Part shown: in pieces, positions 26,889 through 35,557 of the stretch
Position numbering within the stretch: position 1 is the stretch's first letter
How the letters are laid out: each line of letters opens with the position of its first letter
Source: Christiangramia gaetbulicola
GTDB lineage: Bacteria; Bacteroidota; Bacteroidia; Flavobacteriales; Flavobacteriaceae
Reading direction: 5' to 3'
Assembly (NCBI RefSeq): GCF_003054225.1
Contig: NZ_QBKQ01000001.1
Span: 124,001-188,000, forward strand
DNA length: 64,000 nt
Translations under genes and position numbers: made by a program
The notes under the pieces: model-generated
Seen by the model: only the letters and a program-made list of their open reading frames with translations
What the model was told of the DNA's origin: nothing
Databases searched by the model: none

Positions 26889-28451
26889 ATGAAATTTAAA
26901 TTTTTACCATTGTTTATGAGTGTCTTTGTTCTCTGGTCCTGTAGCCAAGATGACACTCAGATTGAGCCCGAAGAAAGTCTGACTGTCTATCGAGACAAGG
27001 AAATTGTCGATGACAAATTATATTTTTCTAGTAGGGAATCTCTTGACGATTTTATAAATGAAAAATCAGAGTCAGAATTTCAAAAAGCAGCTAATTCGTT
27101 CCGAAAAAAAGGTTTTAAACCTCTAGCTCCAATGTTTACTGAAGATGAAGCTCAGAAAAAAACAGAATTTCTTCAGAAAAAAAAGGAGCGACTTCTAAAA
27201 AAGAGTGATCTATATACATCTAAAAATCATGAAAATGCAGAAGTAGATGTAGATGACGAATTAATTATGGATCCTAGATTTGCTGCTTTGTTAAATGAAG
27301 GCAGAGAAATAATAGTAGGTGACACAATTTATGTTTACACTCAAAAAGGACTATTCTATAGTGATCTTAGTCATGAATCCAATCTAAGAGATTATTTGGC
27401 AAAGAAAAATAAAGCATCTTTAGAGAAACGCGAAGAAATCATCGATGTTTGTGGGACTGGTGAAGTTGAACCTTATGTTTTTCAGCATTCTGACTGCGAT
27501 GGCGGCGGCGGAGGCGGAGGCGGAGGCACCCCACCCGCTCCAAGTTATGACGATTTCCCATTAGATATAAAAAGAAGCTTAGGAGTTTGTGTTGTGGATG
27601 ATACCAGTCTATGGCAACAAGTTTTTGGACAGGCAGAAACTTGCCATGACTATTTTGCAGACGATAGAAGAGCGAAAGTGAAATTCTGGAATCAGAATTA
27701 TTTCATTTTCTCATCTATTGGAGCCCAGGTAAAACATCAAAAAAAGAACTTCTTCATTTGGGACTCGTCTGATGCTACAGATTATATCGAGATGGGATTA
27801 ACTAATGTATCCTTCAAATATAATTTCCCAACAGCGGTATATGGTGAAATCTTCCGAAATATATCATCTGGCGTAATAATTACTTGGAAGGGTAAAACCT
27901 ATACAGCTGATGGTCGAGTAATTAATGGTTACCCTCTTCAAGCATCCAACCTACCTTTTGATGTTCAGGATAATGATGCTATTTCAGTCTACCTCTTTAA
28001 TGAAGATATTAATATAATTGACGAACAGCAAGCCAATAATATTATTAGGGATGCTGCTAGGAACTTTATTTCCACTTATGGTAGTAGTCTAGAAACTCCA
28101 ATTTCTAATACTTCAGACGACCTTGGTATTCATGGAGTTATTATTGATCCTCTTAGTAACGGAGCAACATTTACTATAGTTGGCCAAATCATACGTCAGC
28201 AGAATGCCAGTTCCATAACTAAAATTTTTGATTTTAATGTATTAGTTGGGTTCAATTTGAAATTGTCTGGAGGAAGTTACTCTGTTGGACCCAAAGGTGA
28301 TGCTATGGTTTACAATTCGGGTGCTAGCGTCGAGTATGAGTCTGTTATGGCAACCTCCTATACAGACGTTACACTTGACATGTATGGAGTTGTAAGACGA
28401 AATGGAGATGAATACCGAGGAAGAAGAGTAATTTCAGAGAATTTAGAGTAA
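26889..28451 (+). CDS. Large lipoprotein with polyglycine linker, unknown function
   Basis: 520 residues. Lipobox signal MSVFVLWSCSQDD gives an envelope lipoprotein. Residues about 30-200 are charged and helix-forming, then VCGTGEVEPYVF leads into a run of nine glycines encoded by GGC/GGA repeats (27501-27527) and TPPAP, and a C-terminal domain of about 300 residues rich in beta strands (SVGPKGDAMVYNSG, SYTDVTLDMYGVV). No known domain is recognised. The polyglycine is a hinge between two modules. The gene is followed 8 nt later by a small secreted protein gene, and lies divergently from the LytTR regulator, which may control both. Confidence 0.7.
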   Translation: MKFKFLPLFMSVFVLWSCSQDDTQIEPEESLTVYRDKEIVDDKLYFSSRESLDDFINEKSESEFQKAANSFRKKGFKPLAPMFTEDEAQKKTEFLQKKKERLLKKSDLYTSKNHENAEVDVDDELIMDPRFAALLNEGREIIVGDTIYVYTQKGLFYSDLSHESNLRDYLAKKNKASLEKREEIIDVCGTGEVEPYVFQHSDCDGGGGGGGGGTPPAPSYDDFPLDIKRSLGVCVVDDTSLWQQVFGQAETCHDYFADDRRAKVKFWNQNYFIFSSIGAQVKHQKKNFFIWDSSDATDYIEMGLTNVSFKYNFPTAVYGEIFRNISSGVIITWKGKTYTADGRVINGYPLQASNLPFDVQDNDAISVYLFNEDINIIDEQQANNIIRDAARNFISTYGSSLETPISNTSDDLGIHGVIIDPLSNGATFTIVGQIIRQQNASSITKIFDFNVLVGFNLKLSGGSYSVGPKGDAMVYNSGASVEYESVMATSYTDVTLDMYGVVRRNGDEYRGRRVISENLE

Positions 28452-28459
28452 TTACGATA

Positions 28460-28990
28460 ATGAAGAATTATATCTATTTAATAATCATCTTTACCAATCT
28501 TGCGTTTGGTCAAAATCAAGGTGAAAGAACCTCAAACCTACTTTCTATCAATGTACTTACACCTTCGATTGAATGGGAAGTACCTCTTGGTGAGAAATCA
28601 ACATTTGATTTGAAGATTGGAACTGCAATCGGATTTACCAGATCCGGAAATAATACGGAAGTAGGCTTTTTTCCTGAGTTTGAAACCCAATATCGATATT
28701 ATTACAATTTTCAAAAAAGACTTGCAAAGGATAAAAGGATTAAAGATAATAGTGGAAATTATTTACTTTTCCTTGGTAGTTTGAGGAGTGGTAATTCGAT
28801 CATTGGTGAAATGGAAATTGACGACAACTTCGCAGGTTTCGTTGGTCCCGGTTGGGGCTTCCAGAGAGTTTACAAAAGCGGATTTAAGCTGAATTTCAAT
28901 ACTGGAATTGGCTATGGAGCGAATGATAGAGGCGATTTCTATTTCGCCCCATTTATAGGAGTTCAACTTGGTTGGGTGATAGCTAGATAG
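28460..28990 (+). CDS. Secreted or outer-membrane protein, unknown
   Basis: 176 residues with a signal peptide (MKNYIYLIIIFTNLAFG, then Q). The mature part alternates hydrophobic and polar residues and aromatic residues (TQYRYYYNFQKRL, FAPFIGVQLGWVIA), consistent with a small outer-membrane beta-barrel or secreted beta protein. It follows the polyglycine lipoprotein gene by 8 nt and ends at a strong terminator, so the two form an operon. No family recognised. Confidence 0.65.
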   Translation: MKNYIYLIIIFTNLAFGQNQGERTSNLLSINVLTPSIEWEVPLGEKSTFDLKIGTAIGFTRSGNNTEVGFFPEFETQYRYYYNFQKRLAKDKRIKDNSGNYLLFLGSLRSGNSIIGEMEIDDNFAGFVGPGWGFQRVYKSGFKLNFNTGIGYGANDRGDFYFAPFIGVQLGWVIAR

Positions 28991-29008
28991 TTATTAAGGT
29001 ATATATTG

Positions 29009-29046
29009 AACCGGTCATTATTTAAATAATAATGACCGGTTTTTTT
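29009..29046 (+). terminator. Terminator behind the secreted-protein operon
   Basis: AACCGGTCATTATT / AATAATGACCGGTT stem over a short A/T loop, followed by a T-run. Very strong hairpin. Confidence 0.9.
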
Positions 29047-29292
29047 ATTTCTATCAATATCACCTCTGTTATCTTCGTTATAAATCTAAGAAAATAATTC
29101 TCTATTTATTACTGAAACTTATTCGTCTCAGATTAGTAAAACAATTATTCTAAATTGCGATCTAAAATTTCAACGATCTATCAGTAATGCCCCGTAATAT
29201 CAATTCGTTTTGTATAGAGGTCGTATACCATAAGGAGAGAAATAATAACAACTGCTCTATAACAGAATAAAACTAAAATAAACATATACAAA

Positions 29293-29322
29293 AAAGCACT
29301 CAAAATTTAATTTGAGTGCTTT
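29293..29322 (-). terminator. Terminator behind the 148-residue lipoprotein gene
   Basis: Perfect 12-bp stem AAAGCACTCAAA / TTTGAGTGCTTT over ATTTAA, with a T-run on the minus strand. Confidence 0.85.
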
Positions 29323-29358
29323 AATAATGGCTCTTTCAAATTTAGCTATCGAATAAGG

Positions 29359-29805
29359 TTACTTAGATATTCTAATTATCTTAAACGGCTGCATTTCTAC
29401 CTGTTGATTTCCGGTGCCTTCGATAGTAAAATCGACATATATCTGAGTGTCTTTACGTTTGTACACATTTTCGATACTAATCGATTTACAGCACAATTCT
29501 TCAAACTTTGCCGTAATAAATACTATTGAATTAGCCTCAAAATCGAAATTTAAACTTTCTATCTGTTCAAATTCTTCAATTTGACGCCTCTTCAAATTTG
29601 TAAGGAAAGAATTCCACTCATCCAAAGTATGAAATACTAAATATTGTTCGGGAATAGCTTCTTCACGAGAATAACTTAAATTACCTGTTTCTATCTCTTC
29701 GAAGCCAATTGCCCTCTCCTCAAGAGGTACTTGATCATCTTTGGTTTCACAACCTGTTATCATTAGTACAAACACACAACGGAAAAGAATTTTTTTTAAT
29801 TTCAT
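29359..29805 (-). CDS. Small lipoprotein, unknown function
   Basis: 148 residues from ATG 29805 (MKLKKILFRC). The lipobox VFVLMITGCETKD marks an envelope lipoprotein. The mature part has a Cys pair (EELCCKSISIENVYKR) and ends with strands typical of a small beta-sandwich (IYVDFTIEGTGNQQ). A start nine nt upstream is also possible. Transcribed alone towards the lipoprotein operon, with its own terminator. No family recognised. Confidence 0.6.
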   Translation of the reverse strand: MKLKKILFRCVFVLMITGCETKDDQVPLEERAIGFEEIETGNLSYSREEAIPEQYLVFHTLDEWNSFLTNLKRRQIEEFEQIESLNFDFEANSIVFITAKFEELCCKSISIENVYKRKDTQIYVDFTIEGTGNQQVEMQPFKIIRISK

Positions 29806-29814
29806 AATAGACAT

Positions 29815-30279
29815 AATTTATTTGGGATATTTAAATTATTCACTTTATAAAATTGAATAATTTAATCTAAGACAATTAACTAATATTAAAAAGTTTTAAG
29901 TAATCATAAAATCGATCATACTTCATGTGTCTTAATTTTTCCGAAAAATGGCTTAAAATTACTTTTTTTAATATCTGCTAAAATATTACTACAATCACAG
30001 TCAAAAATGTATTAAACCGTAAAATAAGTAAGGTTCAATATCTTTTAAGGTAATTCGGCTTGATAATTAAACTATCTCAAAACAGTTTTTATATTTCTTT
30101 TATTACGTATGACCTGAATATGGATTTGAGGATAGTATGAAAAACTATATTTCAAGAAAATAATACTAAATAATTAAATCGTTTTAAAAGATTCCAGTAC
30201 AGATAGTAAGGGTATTTATTTAAAAACCATATGGTTACAAATTATCTTTGAAATATTAATAACCCTAAACTATCAAATC
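29815..30279. other. A/T-rich intergenic region
   Basis: 465 nt of strongly A/T-rich DNA between divergent genes. Apart from the -7 candidate at 30243 I see no gene, RNA or repeat. Such length may hold regulatory sites for the protease gene. Confidence 0.4.
30243..30250 (+). promoter_or_regulatory. Candidate -7 box of the metalloprotease gene
   Basis: TATCTTTG matches TAnnTTTG and lies 29 nt upstream of the ATG at 30280. Confidence 0.5.
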
Positions 30280-31116
30280 ATGATTAAAAGAATTTTATGT
30301 TTGTCCTTACTAGCTGTTTCCATAGGTTTTACCTCTTGCGAGAAGGAGCAGGTTTCTGAGCAACCTGTGAGTGAAGTAGCTAAAGAAGGCCCTGATGTGC
30401 CTAACCATATCCGAAAAAAAGTAGCAGATCTTAATTTTAACTCAAAGCATATAGTAAAGAATGATATGCTTTTACCTGACGGAAGTTTTTTAGAAAATTA
30501 CTTAATTGAAGGTGATATCGCAATGTCAGAAGAACAGATGAGCACCATGTCATCTAAGCCTATTACAGATAAGCAGTATAGGACTTATAATTTAGTAAAT
30601 ACTCCCAGAACAGTAAATGTTATTGGTTATACAGGCGGTTCTCAAGCCCTCACTACCAAACAGCGAACAGCACTTCAATGGTCTATAGATAATTACAATG
30701 CCCTAAATTTAGGTATTACTTTTACGCTTACATTTGGTACTAACTACGCACCTTATGACATTGTGGTTTATCAAAATAAAAATGGCCAAGCTGGTGGTGT
30801 GGCAGGATTCCCAAGTAGTGGAAATCCTTATAAATATGTACAGATCTTCTCAGGTATGGAAGCTTATAGTACTAATACTAATGAACATGTGATTACCCAT
30901 GAAATTGGTCACTCTGTTGGTTTACGACACACGGACTGGTTTAGCCGCCAGAGTTGCGGACAGTCAGGGGAAAGTGCTAATCCAGATGGAGCTGTACATA
31001 TTCCTGGCACCCCAACAGGTTATGATTCAACATCCGTAATGCTAGCTTGTTTTGGAGCGAATGAAGACGGAGAGTTCGGGCCAAATGATGAAGTCGCATT
31101 AAATTATCTCTACTAA
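30280..31116 (+). CDS. HEIGH-type (M57-like) secreted metalloprotease
   Basis: 278 residues. Lipobox in AVSIGFTSCEKEQ, a propeptide-like region, and a zinc-protease core with HVITHEIGHSVGLRHTDW (HExxHxxGxxH) followed by a Met-turn-like segment TSVMLACF. This matches the dual-action HEIGH metallopeptidases common as small lipoproteins in Bacteroidota. The final ligand histidine and glutamate are intact, so it should be active. Monocistronic, ending at a strong terminator. Confidence 0.85.
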   Translation: MIKRILCLSLLAVSIGFTSCEKEQVSEQPVSEVAKEGPDVPNHIRKKVADLNFNSKHIVKNDMLLPDGSFLENYLIEGDIAMSEEQMSTMSSKPITDKQYRTYNLVNTPRTVNVIGYTGGSQALTTKQRTALQWSIDNYNALNLGITFTLTFGTNYAPYDIVVYQNKNGQAGGVAGFPSSGNPYKYVQIFSGMEAYSTNTNEHVITHEIGHSVGLRHTDWFSRQSCGQSGESANPDGAVHIPGTPTGYDSTSVMLACFGANEDGEFGPNDEVALNYLY

Positions 31117-31150
31117 TTTCTTTACTAGAAATTTTCAGAAAAGCCAAACA

Positions 31151-31180
31151 AAAAAGGATGTCATAAATGACATCCTTTTT
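31151..31180 (+). terminator. Terminator behind the metalloprotease gene
   Basis: AAAAAGGATGTCAT and ATGACATCCTTTTT form a 14-bp stem with a minimal loop and T-run. Probably bidirectional. Confidence 0.88.
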
Positions 31181-31331
31181 TCTATTACAAAATACTCATT
31201 TAAAAGAATCAATTATAATTTCAAAAGATCGATTATCCGACTCACTATAGATTTAAAAAATAAATCCGTTTTCAAAAATCCTATAAATTTCTTTAGAAGT
31301 GTAACTAGATGAGTTTTTAAAATAAAAACCA

Positions 31332-31352
31332 GGCGGTACATTTGGCGGTACA
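31332..31352. repeat. Paired repeat GGCGGTACA, candidate arm site of a lost integrase
   Basis: GGCGGTACA occurs at 31332-31340 and 31344-31352, a 12-nt period. It has the same layout as the paired GTGGACTAA repeats inside the island but a different sequence, and it lies 57 nt to the left of the island's left border. That is where the right arm of an earlier element in the same tRNA would sit. The function is inferred. Confidence 0.4.
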
Positions 31353-31363
31353 AAAAAACAACA

Positions 31364-31404
31364 AAAAACCCTAACAATCTTGTTCATAGATTATTAGGGT
31401 TTTT
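31364..31404 (-). terminator. Displaced terminator of tRNA-Arg (left border)
   Basis: AAAAACCCTAA / TTAGGGTTTTT with an inner AATCT/AGATT stem, ending 4 nt from the left tRNA-end repeat. On the minus strand it is followed by a T-run. It looks like the terminator that originally followed the tRNA-Arg gene before the island inserted. Confidence 0.7.
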
Positions 31405-31408
31405 AATC

Positions 31409-31421
31409 GTGACCTCGCCAG
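31409..31421. repeat. Left attachment repeat (attL)
   Basis: GTGACCTCGCCAG is identical to the tRNA-Arg 3' end at 45279-45291. The similarity continues imperfectly for 26 nt (22 of 26 matching from 31405 and 45275). This marks the left border of the island. Confidence 0.85.
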
Positions 31422-31525
31422 AACTTAAACAATTCTACTTCCGAAATTTATAAGAGATTGCTAATCTTAATTCAACCCTTGTATTTAGTACTCTTTCCAT
31501 AGATTATGGTTTATTATCCAGTCTA

Positions 31526-31542
31526 ATTTGATTGAATCAAAT
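31526..31542. promoter_or_regulatory. Palindrome upstream of the integrase gene
   Basis: ATTTGATT-G-AATCAAAT, 8-bp perfect arms, 100 nt upstream of the integrase start. Possible operator or recombination-accessory site; inferred from position. Confidence 0.4.
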
Positions 31543-31561
31543 CTAAAATAATTGAAGATTG

Positions 31562-31581
31562 GTGGACTAAATGTGGACTAA
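31562..31581. repeat. Left arm-type repeats GTGGACTAA
   Basis: GTGGACTAA at 31562-31570 and again at 31573-31581, an 11-nt period, between the left border and the integrase gene. The same motif recurs near the right border at 45181-45200. Typical of paired integrase arm sites. Confidence 0.55.
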
Positions 31582-31641
31582 GATGTTTAGCGAATTGTTT
31601 TTTGGATTACATTTAGCAGGTTTATCCTAACAATAAAGACT

Positions 31642-32958
31642 ATGGCAATTTCATTCTACATTCAATCCAAGAATAACCCTGCTCCAATTTATGTTAGAGT
31701 TAGAGAAGGACGTTCAGTTGATGCAAAATCAAAGACCGGATTAGTAATAGATCCTCAGCACTTTCAAAAGAATAAGATTAAAATTATTAGGATGATTGCA
31801 GGCGCTGATGCTGAAACGAAGAAAAACATTCAGGTTCAGAACGATGAACTGAATAAACTTCAATCTAAACTGGATGAAATACGTACTTCAATCAGTACTG
31901 CCTTAAATAATCGACAAGATTATGAAACCATCAATTCTGACTGGTTAAAGGATATTATTAATCCCAAGCAGGATTTAGAGATACCGAACCAACTAACTGA
32001 ATTCTTTGATTTCTATTTACAAGCGCGCAGAGGAGAAATTGCTGGGAGTACGTATAAGAAACTGAATACAACCAAAAATAGATTCTCAAAATTCCAAAAT
32101 GATTATAAGGTATTACATATTCAGGAAGTCAATAAATCGGTAATTCAATCTTTTAAGAAATGGTGTACAGATAAATATGATTACAATACTATGCTCGGTT
32201 CTATAAAGAATCTACTAACGGTGTTAAATTATGCAAAGGAAAACGGACTGCCTGTTCATCCTGAGTATGAGTATATAACCAAAGGTATGAAGTATAAGAA
32301 GCATGAAAGAATCTATTTATCCTTAGAAGAAATTGAACAGATTAATAGCACCAAAATATTGAACAAAGACCTTGACGCAGCGAAAGACTGGTTGGTTATT
32401 AGTTGCTACACTGCTCAAAGGGTATCAGATTTCCTGAACTTCAAGAAGAAAGATGTTACCCTACATTTGAAAGATGGAGTTGAAATCCCCTGCCTTACTA
32501 TCACACAAAAGAAAACTGGAAAACCTGTCGGACTCCCCTTAGCTCCTCCGGTAATGAAAATACTCAATAAACGTAATGGTAATTTCCCGCCAACATTTTC
32601 TACCGATCCAAATAGCAATGCAACCTTATATAATAGATTGATCAAAGATGTTTGTAGGCTTGCAGGATTAAAGCAGAAGGTTGAGGTTATGCGCAAGACT
32701 GGAAAAAACAAATTATATGAAAAGAAAACGGTCGCAAAGTATAAAGCAGTTACCAGCCATATTGGAAGGAGATCATTTGCAACCAATTATTATGGTAAAA
32801 TAGCTACCCCTTTGCTACTGGATGCTACCGGTCATTCAAGCGAAAGACAGTTTCAAGCCTACGTTGGAAAGCCACCACATCACAATATCAACATTTTGTA
32901 TGATGGGATCGTTAGGATATACAAGGAAACGAAGAAGAAGATTAAGAAAACAGCATAG
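31642..32958 (+). CDS. Tyrosine integrase of the island
   Basis: 438-residue site-specific recombinase of the Bacteroidota phage-integrase type: N-terminal arm-binding domain, SAM-like core-binding domain (TEFFDFYLQARRGEIAGSTY about 110-200) and a catalytic domain. All catalytic residues are visible: Arg260 in TAQRVSD, His373 and Arg376 in HIGRRSF, His398 in TGHSSE and nucleophile Tyr407 in QAYVG. It starts 221 nt inside the left border and its recombination would use the tRNA-Arg repeats. It overlaps by one base the downstream gene that starts with GTG. Confidence 0.93.
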   Translation: MAISFYIQSKNNPAPIYVRVREGRSVDAKSKTGLVIDPQHFQKNKIKIIRMIAGADAETKKNIQVQNDELNKLQSKLDEIRTSISTALNNRQDYETINSDWLKDIINPKQDLEIPNQLTEFFDFYLQARRGEIAGSTYKKLNTTKNRFSKFQNDYKVLHIQEVNKSVIQSFKKWCTDKYDYNTMLGSIKNLLTVLNYAKENGLPVHPEYEYITKGMKYKKHERIYLSLEEIEQINSTKILNKDLDAAKDWLVISCYTAQRVSDFLNFKKKDVTLHLKDGVEIPCLTITQKKTGKPVGLPLAPPVMKILNKRNGNFPPTFSTDPNSNATLYNRLIKDVCRLAGLKQKVEVMRKTGKNKLYEKKTVAKYKAVTSHIGRRSFATNYYGKIATPLLLDATGHSSERQFQAYVGKPPHHNINILYDGIVRIYKETKKKIKKTA

Positions 32959-33917
32959 TGAAAAAGCTATTCTTCTCTGATTACCGGAACGTTTATTCTG
33001 ATTCAGATGTTTTCCTTATGATTCAACACCTAATCAAAAAGGAATGCGATATTGATATACCTTTAAAACGTATGGCAATTGCTGAATTGATCAAACATAT
33101 CAATTCTTCAACATTACTAAGCAAAACCCTTGATTTAGTTATCGACTTTGATTTGTTTGATGGATTCACCTTCTTAAATAATGAACTAATATCTAATGTG
33201 GATTTTGATTCTTACAGCGATTCAGATCGTATTAAGATCAAAGCTATAAGCTTTTCAGAAGCTATCTTATTCAATCTTTACCTCGGCAGGTTAGGATTTA
33301 AACAAGATCCCAATTTAGTTCTCCAACTAAACTATGGGAAGGATTATGTTGAATCCAACTATGACGAGATCTATTCTTATACCAAACGTAAAGTATATTC
33401 TGGTCTACTTACCCATTTTGGTAATCAACCTGAGGAAATAAAACAGGATTTCTACAAAAAAGCCTTATCATCCATAGCTCAATTAGACTATGAAAATGCT
33501 ACAAATACTTTTTCAGAGGAAAAGCAGCTATTTAGAGATCTAATCAATCCAATTGCCATGGTAGTCAGACAAGATAATTTTCCTGAAATCCCAATTTCGA
33601 CCAATTCATATCCGAAGATATTTTTAGGAACGGATGATAAAGGTTATCAGCTTTTCAGGGAGTTTGTAAATCTGACACAAATTAAGGAACATAAAGATTG
33701 GAGCTTTTTTTTTCAGTTTCTATTAAAGGACGAAATAATTTGGCCTATAAAGCATAGTACCTTTGTTGATTGGCTTTACTCGGAAGGATATGTAAATCAG
33801 GATTTCTGTGATGAATTTGAACAAAAAAGGAACTTTACTTCGCTTAAAAAGGTCAAAGGAAACGCCTTACTTAATACCTACAAACAGCTTAGAAAGAAGC
33901 ACTTCGGGAATTACTAA
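32958..33917 (+). CDS. Hypothetical protein following the integrase
   Basis: 319 residues, starting with GTG directly at the integrase stop (TAGTG), so translationally coupled. Mostly helical and charged, for example VYSDSDVFLMIQHLIKKECD and SSIAQLDYENATNTF; no catalytic motif. The C-terminal half (TFVDWLYSEGYVN, NTYKQLRKKHFGNY) is basic and may bind nucleic acid or protein. Genes of this kind often follow integrases in Bacteroidota elements and may be accessory recombination factors, but that is a guess from position. Confidence 0.6.
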   Translation: MKKLFFSDYRNVYSDSDVFLMIQHLIKKECDIDIPLKRMAIAELIKHINSSTLLSKTLDLVIDFDLFDGFTFLNNELISNVDFDSYSDSDRIKIKAISFSEAILFNLYLGRLGFKQDPNLVLQLNYGKDYVESNYDEIYSYTKRKVYSGLLTHFGNQPEEIKQDFYKKALSSIAQLDYENATNTFSEEKQLFRDLINPIAMVVRQDNFPEIPISTNSYPKIFLGTDDKGYQLFREFVNLTQIKEHKDWSFFFQFLLKDEIIWPIKHSTFVDWLYSEGYVNQDFCDEFEQKRNFTSLKKVKGNALLNTYKQLRKKHFGNY

Positions 33918-33948
33918 TATGATGTTAATAATTTACTGATCATTTTCC

Positions 33949-33956
33949 TATATTTG
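33949..33956 (+). promoter_or_regulatory. Candidate -7 box of the type I RM operon
   Basis: TATATTTG fits TAnnTTTG, 36 nt upstream of the hsdM start. It suggests that the restriction operon has its own promoter and is not driven from the integrase gene. Confidence 0.5.
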
Positions 33957-33992
33957 GGCAACGCCCTACCGTTACCAAATTAAAACCAATCA

Positions 33993-35555
33993 ATGTCCGA
34001 AGATCAGAAGAAAGCGCTGGAAACCCAGCTATGGAATATTGCCAACGAATTACGTGGTAAGATGGATGCCGATGAATTTAGAGACTATATTCTCGGCTTT
34101 ATTTTTTACAAATACCTATCAGAAAAGCAGCACCTATACGCTAACAAGCTGCTTGAAACCGAAACAGTTAAAGAATACATCAAGATCAAGGAAGAAGAAA
34201 TCCTTGATGTGATCAAAGAAGAATCTGTTTTAAAGCTTGGTTACTTCCTAAGGCCAGAGGAACTGTTCACCGCTATGGCTGAAAAAGGTAATGCCGATGA
34301 GGAAGTAGAGGATAACTTTATTCTGGAAGACCTTCAAAGCGTTCTGAACAATATTGAGCAAAGTACAATGGGTACTGAAAGCGAGGAAGACTTCAACAAA
34401 CTGTTTGAAGACCTCGACCTCAACAGTACCAAGTTAGGGAGAAGCCCTAAAGCGAGGAACGAATTAATCGCAAAGGTACTTGGCCATCTGGATCAGATAG
34501 ACTTTAAATTGGATGATGCTGATAGCGATATACTTGGAGATGCCTATGAATATCTGATAGGACAATTCGCCAGTGGTGCGGGAAAGAAAGCAGGAGAATT
34601 CTATACACCTCAGCAGGTTTCCAAGATTCTTGCTAAGATTGTTACCAGTGGAAAGAACAGATTGAAAAGTGTTTATGATCCTACCTGTGGATCTGGATCT
34701 TTGTTGCTTCGGGTAGCGAAGGAAGTGAAGGTTGATGATTTTTATGGGCAGGAATTAAATCGTACCACCTACAATCTTGCCCGGATGAATATGATTCTTC
34801 ACGATGTACATTACAGGCACTTCGATCTGCAACAGGAAGACACCCTGAAAGAACCTCAGCATTTGGAAGAACGATTTGAAGCTGTTGTTGCAAATCCACC
34901 TTTTTCTGCAAAGTGGGCAGGAAAGAAAAACCCACTGTTTGAAAATGATGAACGCTTTAGCCAGTATGGAAAGTTAGCGCCAAGCAGCAAGGCCGACTTT
35001 GCTTTCGTACAGCATATGATCTACCAGCTTGCTGAAAATGGAACAATGGCATGTGTGTTACCACATGGGGTGCTATTTCGGGGATCTGCGGAAGGCACGA
35101 TTAGAAAATATCTGATCGAGAAACTAAATTATCTGGATGCCGTGATCGGCTTACCCTCTAATATTTTCTACGGAACAGGAATTCCAACCTGTATTCTGGT
35201 AATAAGTAAATGCCGGGTGAATGATGATAATATTTTGTTCATAGATGCTTCCGAAGGATATGAAAAGGATGGCAACAAGAACAAATTAACCGAAGCCCAT
35301 ATTGAAAGAATCATAGACACTTATCGCAACCGAGAAACTATTGAGAAATATAGTTATGTAGCCGGTTTGGAGGAGGTGAAGGAGAACGATTATAACCTGA
35401 ACATTCCAAGATATGTAGATACCTTTGAGGAAGAAGAACCAGTGGATCTTGATTCTGTTTCATTAGAACTAAAACGGATTGGAATGGCCTTGAATGAGAA
35501 TGATGAGAAAGTAGTTGGATTTTGTAAAGCATTAGGAATCGCAACTCCCTTTTAA
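33993..35555 (+). CDS. hsdM: Type I restriction-modification methyltransferase subunit
   Basis: 520-residue N6-adenine methyltransferase. The N-terminal HsdM_N domain starts with KKALETQLWNIANELRGKM. SAM-binding motif I is DPTCGSGSLLLR (about residue 229) and the catalytic motif is VVANPPFSA (about 301, NPPF). QFASGAGKKAGEFYTPQQV is the conserved HsdM block. It forms the M2S1 methylase with HsdS and protects host sites. First gene of a five-gene unit; hsdS follows 2 nt later. Confidence 0.95.
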   Translation: MSEDQKKALETQLWNIANELRGKMDADEFRDYILGFIFYKYLSEKQHLYANKLLETETVKEYIKIKEEEILDVIKEESVLKLGYFLRPEELFTAMAEKGNADEEVEDNFILEDLQSVLNNIEQSTMGTESEEDFNKLFEDLDLNSTKLGRSPKARNELIAKVLGHLDQIDFKLDDADSDILGDAYEYLIGQFASGAGKKAGEFYTPQQVSKILAKIVTSGKNRLKSVYDPTCGSGSLLLRVAKEVKVDDFYGQELNRTTYNLARMNMILHDVHYRHFDLQQEDTLKEPQHLEERFEAVVANPPFSAKWAGKKNPLFENDERFSQYGKLAPSSKADFAFVQHMIYQLAENGTMACVLPHGVLFRGSAEGTIRKYLIEKLNYLDAVIGLPSNIFYGTGIPTCILVISKCRVNDDNILFIDASEGYEKDGNKNKLTEAHIERIIDTYRNRETIEKYSYVAGLEEVKENDYNLNIPRYVDTFEEEEPVDLDSVSLELKRIGMALNENDEKVVGFCKALGIATPF

Positions 35556-35557
35556 CC

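Larger units (their letters stand above)
28991..29358. other. Intergenic region with two terminators
   Basis: 368 nt without a gene. It holds the plus-strand terminator of the lipoprotein operon at the left and the minus-strand terminator of the following lipoprotein gene at the right. The middle is A/T-rich with no clear signal. Confidence 0.5.
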
